Below are positions 62,121 to 64,000 of a DNA stretch of 64,000 bases, piece by piece. A model generated the notes under the pieces. That model worked only from the letters and a program-made list of their open reading frames with translations. It was not told where the DNA came from and made no database searches. The position numbers and the translations under genes are program-made. The DNA comes from Cetobacterium somerae ATCC BAA-474 (GTDB lineage: Bacteria > Fusobacteriota > Fusobacteriia > Fusobacteriales > Fusobacteriaceae). The stretch covers positions 1 to 64,000 of the forward strand of contig NZ_KI518180.1 in NCBI RefSeq assembly GCF_000479045.1, written 5' to 3'. Numbering within the stretch: the stretch's first letter is position 1; each line of letters starts with the position of its first letter.

Positions 62121-62754
62121 GATTGTAAAATTAGTAAAGGATGCTGTAGAAAAAGAGTTGAATCAAAAAGAGTATAAAAATATGAAAAGAATTCCAATAG
62201 AAGCTTCAGGTAGGCATATTCACCTTTCAGAGGAGGATGCAGAGGTTTTATTTGGAGAGAGATATCAATTTAATAAAGTGAAAGATCTATCTCAACCTGG
62301 ACAATATGCTTGTAAGGAAAGAGTTAGACTAGTTGGTCCAAAAGGAGTAATTGAAGGAGTAATAGTTTTAGGACCATTTAGGGGAAGTACTCAAATTGAA
62401 CTTTCATTAACAGATGCTAGAACTTTAGGTGTAACTCCTATTTTAAGAGAATCAGGAAGTACAAAGGATACTCCAGGAATTTTAATAACAAATGGTGATA
62501 GATACTTAAAGTTAAAAGAGGGAGTAATAGTAGCTAAAAATCATATTCATATGACAGAAGAAGACTCAAGAAGGTTAAACTTAAAAGATAAGGATAAGGT
62601 AAAAGTAAAAATTTGTGGTAGTTTAAGACCAATGATTTTTGAAGATGTTGTTGTGAGAGTGAATAATAGATTTTCTCTAAATATGCATATAGACTATGAT
62701 GAAGCCAATGCTTGTTTTTTAACTAAAGACTCTTATGGAGAGATTTATGAATGA
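62107..62754 (+). CDS. eutD: phosphotransacylase, PduL type (EutD)
   Basis: The 215-residue PduL-fold enzyme has the zinc-binding histidine motif SGRHIHLSEEDAEVLFG and the second motif AKNHIHMTEEDSRRL. It converts acetyl-CoA to acetyl phosphate and frees CoA. The first 20 residues (EIDEIVKLVKDAVEKELNQ) look like a microcompartment-targeting helix. It is not related to the Pta-type EutD of enteric bacteria but fills the same step. Confidence 0.93.
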   Translation: MEIDEIVKLVKDAVEKELNQKEYKNMKRIPIEASGRHIHLSEEDAEVLFGERYQFNKVKDLSQPGQYACKERVRLVGPKGVIEGVIVLGPFRGSTQIELSLTDARTLGVTPILRESGSTKDTPGILITNGDRYLKLKEGVIVAKNHIHMTEEDSRRLNLKDKDKVKVKICGSLRPMIFEDVVVRVNNRFSLNMHIDYDEANACFLTKDSYGEIYE

Positions 62755-63343
62755 AAATGATTTATTAGATATTATAAGAAAAGAGATAGAGAAGTATATA
62801 AGAGAAAAAAATAGTTCACAAGGACAAAACATAAAAGAAAAAATAACTCTTTTAGGAGAGGATTTAGTACTTAAAGAGGAGTTAGAAAAAAGATTTGAGA
62901 TTTCAGATGAAAGCGATAAAATAGTAGTTTTTTCATTGGAAATTGATGAGTTATTTTCCATTTCAAACGCAACATATATAAATCCAAAAACAGAGTTGAT
63001 AATAAAATCTCTATTAAAAAATAAATATATATATTTAATAGAGGAGGGAATATCTTGGCGAAGTTACAGTTGTGAAGTTAAAAAAATAGCCGATAAGTAT
63101 TTAAGTTATGAAAAAGAACTGAAAGATATGGGGATAAAAATTATTAAAAAAATGGAAGTTCTTGATTATTTGGATAATACTAAAAGGAAAAAATATTTTG
63201 ATAAAAAAGTGATGACTTTAAAGGATGTTAAAGAGATTGAAAGAGAAGCAGCAGATGAAATAGTTATTTCAGATAAAATCTTTATAACAGACTCAGCCAA
63301 AGAATATTTAAAAAATTCAGCTTTAGAAATAAAAAAAGGGTGA
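62747..63343 (+). CDS. eut-operon protein of unknown function
   Basis: The protein is about 198 residues if started at ATG 62747, which is preceded by GGAGAG; the frame is open from 62735. The N-terminus (MNENDLLDIIRKEIEKYIREK) resembles a cargo helix. The C-terminus has a segment VISDKIFITDSAKEYLKNSALEI similar to the N-terminal segments of EutT and of the 88-residue protein at 63600. It appears to belong to a conserved family of unknown function found in eut operons of anaerobes. Confidence 0.75.
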   Translation: MNENDLLDIIRKEIEKYIREKNSSQGQNIKEKITLLGEDLVLKEELEKRFEISDESDKIVVFSLEIDELFSISNATYINPKTELIIKSLLKNKYIYLIEEGISWRSYSCEVKKIADKYLSYEKELKDMGIKIIKKMEVLDYLDNTKRKKYFDKKVMTLKDVKEIEREAADEIVISDKIFITDSAKEYLKNSALEIKKG

Positions 63344-63347
63344 TTTT

Positions 63348-63599
63348 ATGGTTATAGGAAAGATTATTGGAAATGTTTGGGCAACAAGAAAAGATGAGTC
63401 TTTAAATGGTTTGAAATTTATGATAGCTCAACTTGAAAACGGAGAAAAAATAGTTGTATGTGATTATATTGGGGCTGGAACAGGAGATATGGTTCTTATA
63501 ACAAAAGGAAGTGGAGCAAGAAAAGTTTTAGAAAATGAAAGTATACCAATTGATGCAGTAACAATTGGTATTATAGATGGATTTGAGGAAGGTGAATAG
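63348..63599 (+). CDS. eutN: shell vertex protein EutN
   Basis: This 83-residue EutN/CcmL-type protein has VIGKIIGNVWATRKDESLNG at its start and VTIGIIDG near the end. It forms pentamers that close the shell's corners. It ends one base before the next ATG. Confidence 0.94.
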   Translation: MVIGKIIGNVWATRKDESLNGLKFMIAQLENGEKIVVCDYIGAGTGDMVLITKGSGARKVLENESIPIDAVTIGIIDGFEEGE

Positions 63600-63866
63600 A
63601 TGAAAAAGAAACTTATTACCTTGGAAAATGTAGAGGAGTTTATAGTTGGAGATGAATTAAATATGTCAAAAGATATGATTCTTCTTCCTAAAGTAAATGA
63701 TTATTTAAAAAACAAAGGGGTAAAAATTAGATATGTATCTGATAGTTGCAAAAGTTTAGAAGAAAGAATTAAATTGATTTTGACTAAAGACTTTAATATA
63801 TCAGATGAAAGAGTAATCGGTGAAGTCTTAAAAAAAGTTAAAGGGGGTATAAATAATGGGTATTAA
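63600..63866 (+). CDS. small eut-operon protein of unknown function
   Basis: The 88-residue soluble protein has no signal peptide or membrane segment. It contains ILLPKVNDYLKNKGVKIRYV, similar in pattern to the N-terminus of EutT and the C-terminus of the unknown protein at 62747. The rest is a short helical domain (LEERIKLILTKDFNISDERVIGEVLKKV) resembling a targeting helix. It overlaps eutH by 11 bp. Function unknown; a compartment adaptor is a guess. Confidence 0.7.
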   Translation: MKKKLITLENVEEFIVGDELNMSKDMILLPKVNDYLKNKGVKIRYVSDSCKSLEERIKLILTKDFNISDERVIGEVLKKVKGGINNGY

Positions 63867-64000
63867 TGAGATTATCATTTATATAATGGTTTTATTTATG
63901 GTAATTGGAGCAATTGATAAGTGTTTAGGAAATAAATTTGGTTATGGTGAGAAGTTTGAAGAGGGAATTATGGCAATGGGTGCTCTAGCTCTAGCAATGG
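63856..64000 (+). CDS. eutH: ethanolamine permease EutH (partial, cut by window end)
   Basis: The first 48 codons are present: MGINEIIIYIMVLFMVIGAID, then a glycine-rich GNKFGYGEKFEEGIMAMGALALAM, the normal beginning of EutH. It is a membrane protein that helps ethanolamine enter at low concentration or low pH. The start follows AAGGGGGT and overlaps the preceding gene. The remainder is beyond the window. Confidence 0.92.
   Translation, partial: MGINEIIIYIMVLFMVIGAIDKCLGNKFGYGEKFEEGIMAMGALALAM

Noticed and set aside
1-64000. CRISPR arrays, prophage or integrase genes
   Set aside because: No regularly spaced repeats, phage structural genes or integrase-like proteins are visible anywhere in the window.

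Overview
The window is strongly AT-rich and its gene content points to an anaerobic Gram-negative bacterium of the Fusobacteriota, probably Cetobacterium or a close relative of Fusobacterium. The evidence is an outer-membrane usher with periplasmic chaperones, exported proteins with plain signal peptides, an ethanolamine (eut) operon with EutV/EutW control, a pgsB/pgsC/pgsW cluster and twin secreted 5'-nucleotidases. The genus is inferred; nothing in the window fixes it. I see no transposase, phage gene or CRISPR array.

Layout. 1-4.5 kb: a ROK repressor, a sodium:solute symporter with a tiny membrane partner, and a cytoplasmic sulfatase. 4.5-6.3 kb (minus): an acetyltransferase and a membrane transporter. 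6.5-10.7 kb: an orphan peptide-binding lipoprotein, a leaderless gamma-glutamyltransferase-like enzyme and a split chromate-type transporter pair. 10.8-20.3 kb: a two-component system followed by what looks like one long unit: secreted gamma-glutamyltransferase, DUF6305-like protein, DctM-like permease, a 47-residue membrane protein, a zinc carboxypeptidase-like hydrolase, PgsB, PgsC and PgsW. This reads as a system for making, trimming and recovering gamma-glutamyl polymers.

20.3-29.9 kb (minus) is the most striking region. It holds a complete divergent chaperone-usher pilus operon: two chaperones, major pilin, usher, several small secreted proteins including a LysM protein, a large pilin/adhesin-like protein, an EAL-domain c-di-GMP phosphodiesterase and a short chaperone-like protein. 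A c-di-GMP-I (GEMM) riboswitch lies at the head of the operon, and a second one with its own promoter precedes a small pilin-like gene at the end. The same locus would therefore both sense and degrade c-di-GMP.

30-34.5 kb: a sugar ABC importer with a ROK sugar kinase. 34.6-38.7 kb: two secreted 5'-nucleotidase-family enzymes flanking a HEPN/MNT toxin-antitoxin pair that lies between two identical 30-bp terminator copies. 39-43.5 kb: a secreted TSCPD-domain protein and an FbpABC-type importer (minus). 43.6 kb: initiator tRNA-Met. 43.8-50.1 kb (minus): a huge leaderless M60-type metallopeptidase with discoidin domains and a smaller paralogue that has lost the zinc motif. 50.2 kb: D-cysteine desulfhydrase family protein.

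51.4-64 kb is a eut operon, eutS-P-V-W, then an ANTAR-type antitermination site, then eutA-B-C-L, three further shell genes, eutE, eutT, pduL-type eutD, a eut protein of unknown function, eutN, a small unknown and the start of eutH, which runs off the window. EutW and EutV should sense ethanolamine and release the terminator ahead of eutA. The shell proteins enclose the ammonia-lyase EutBC, EutE and the phosphotransacylase.
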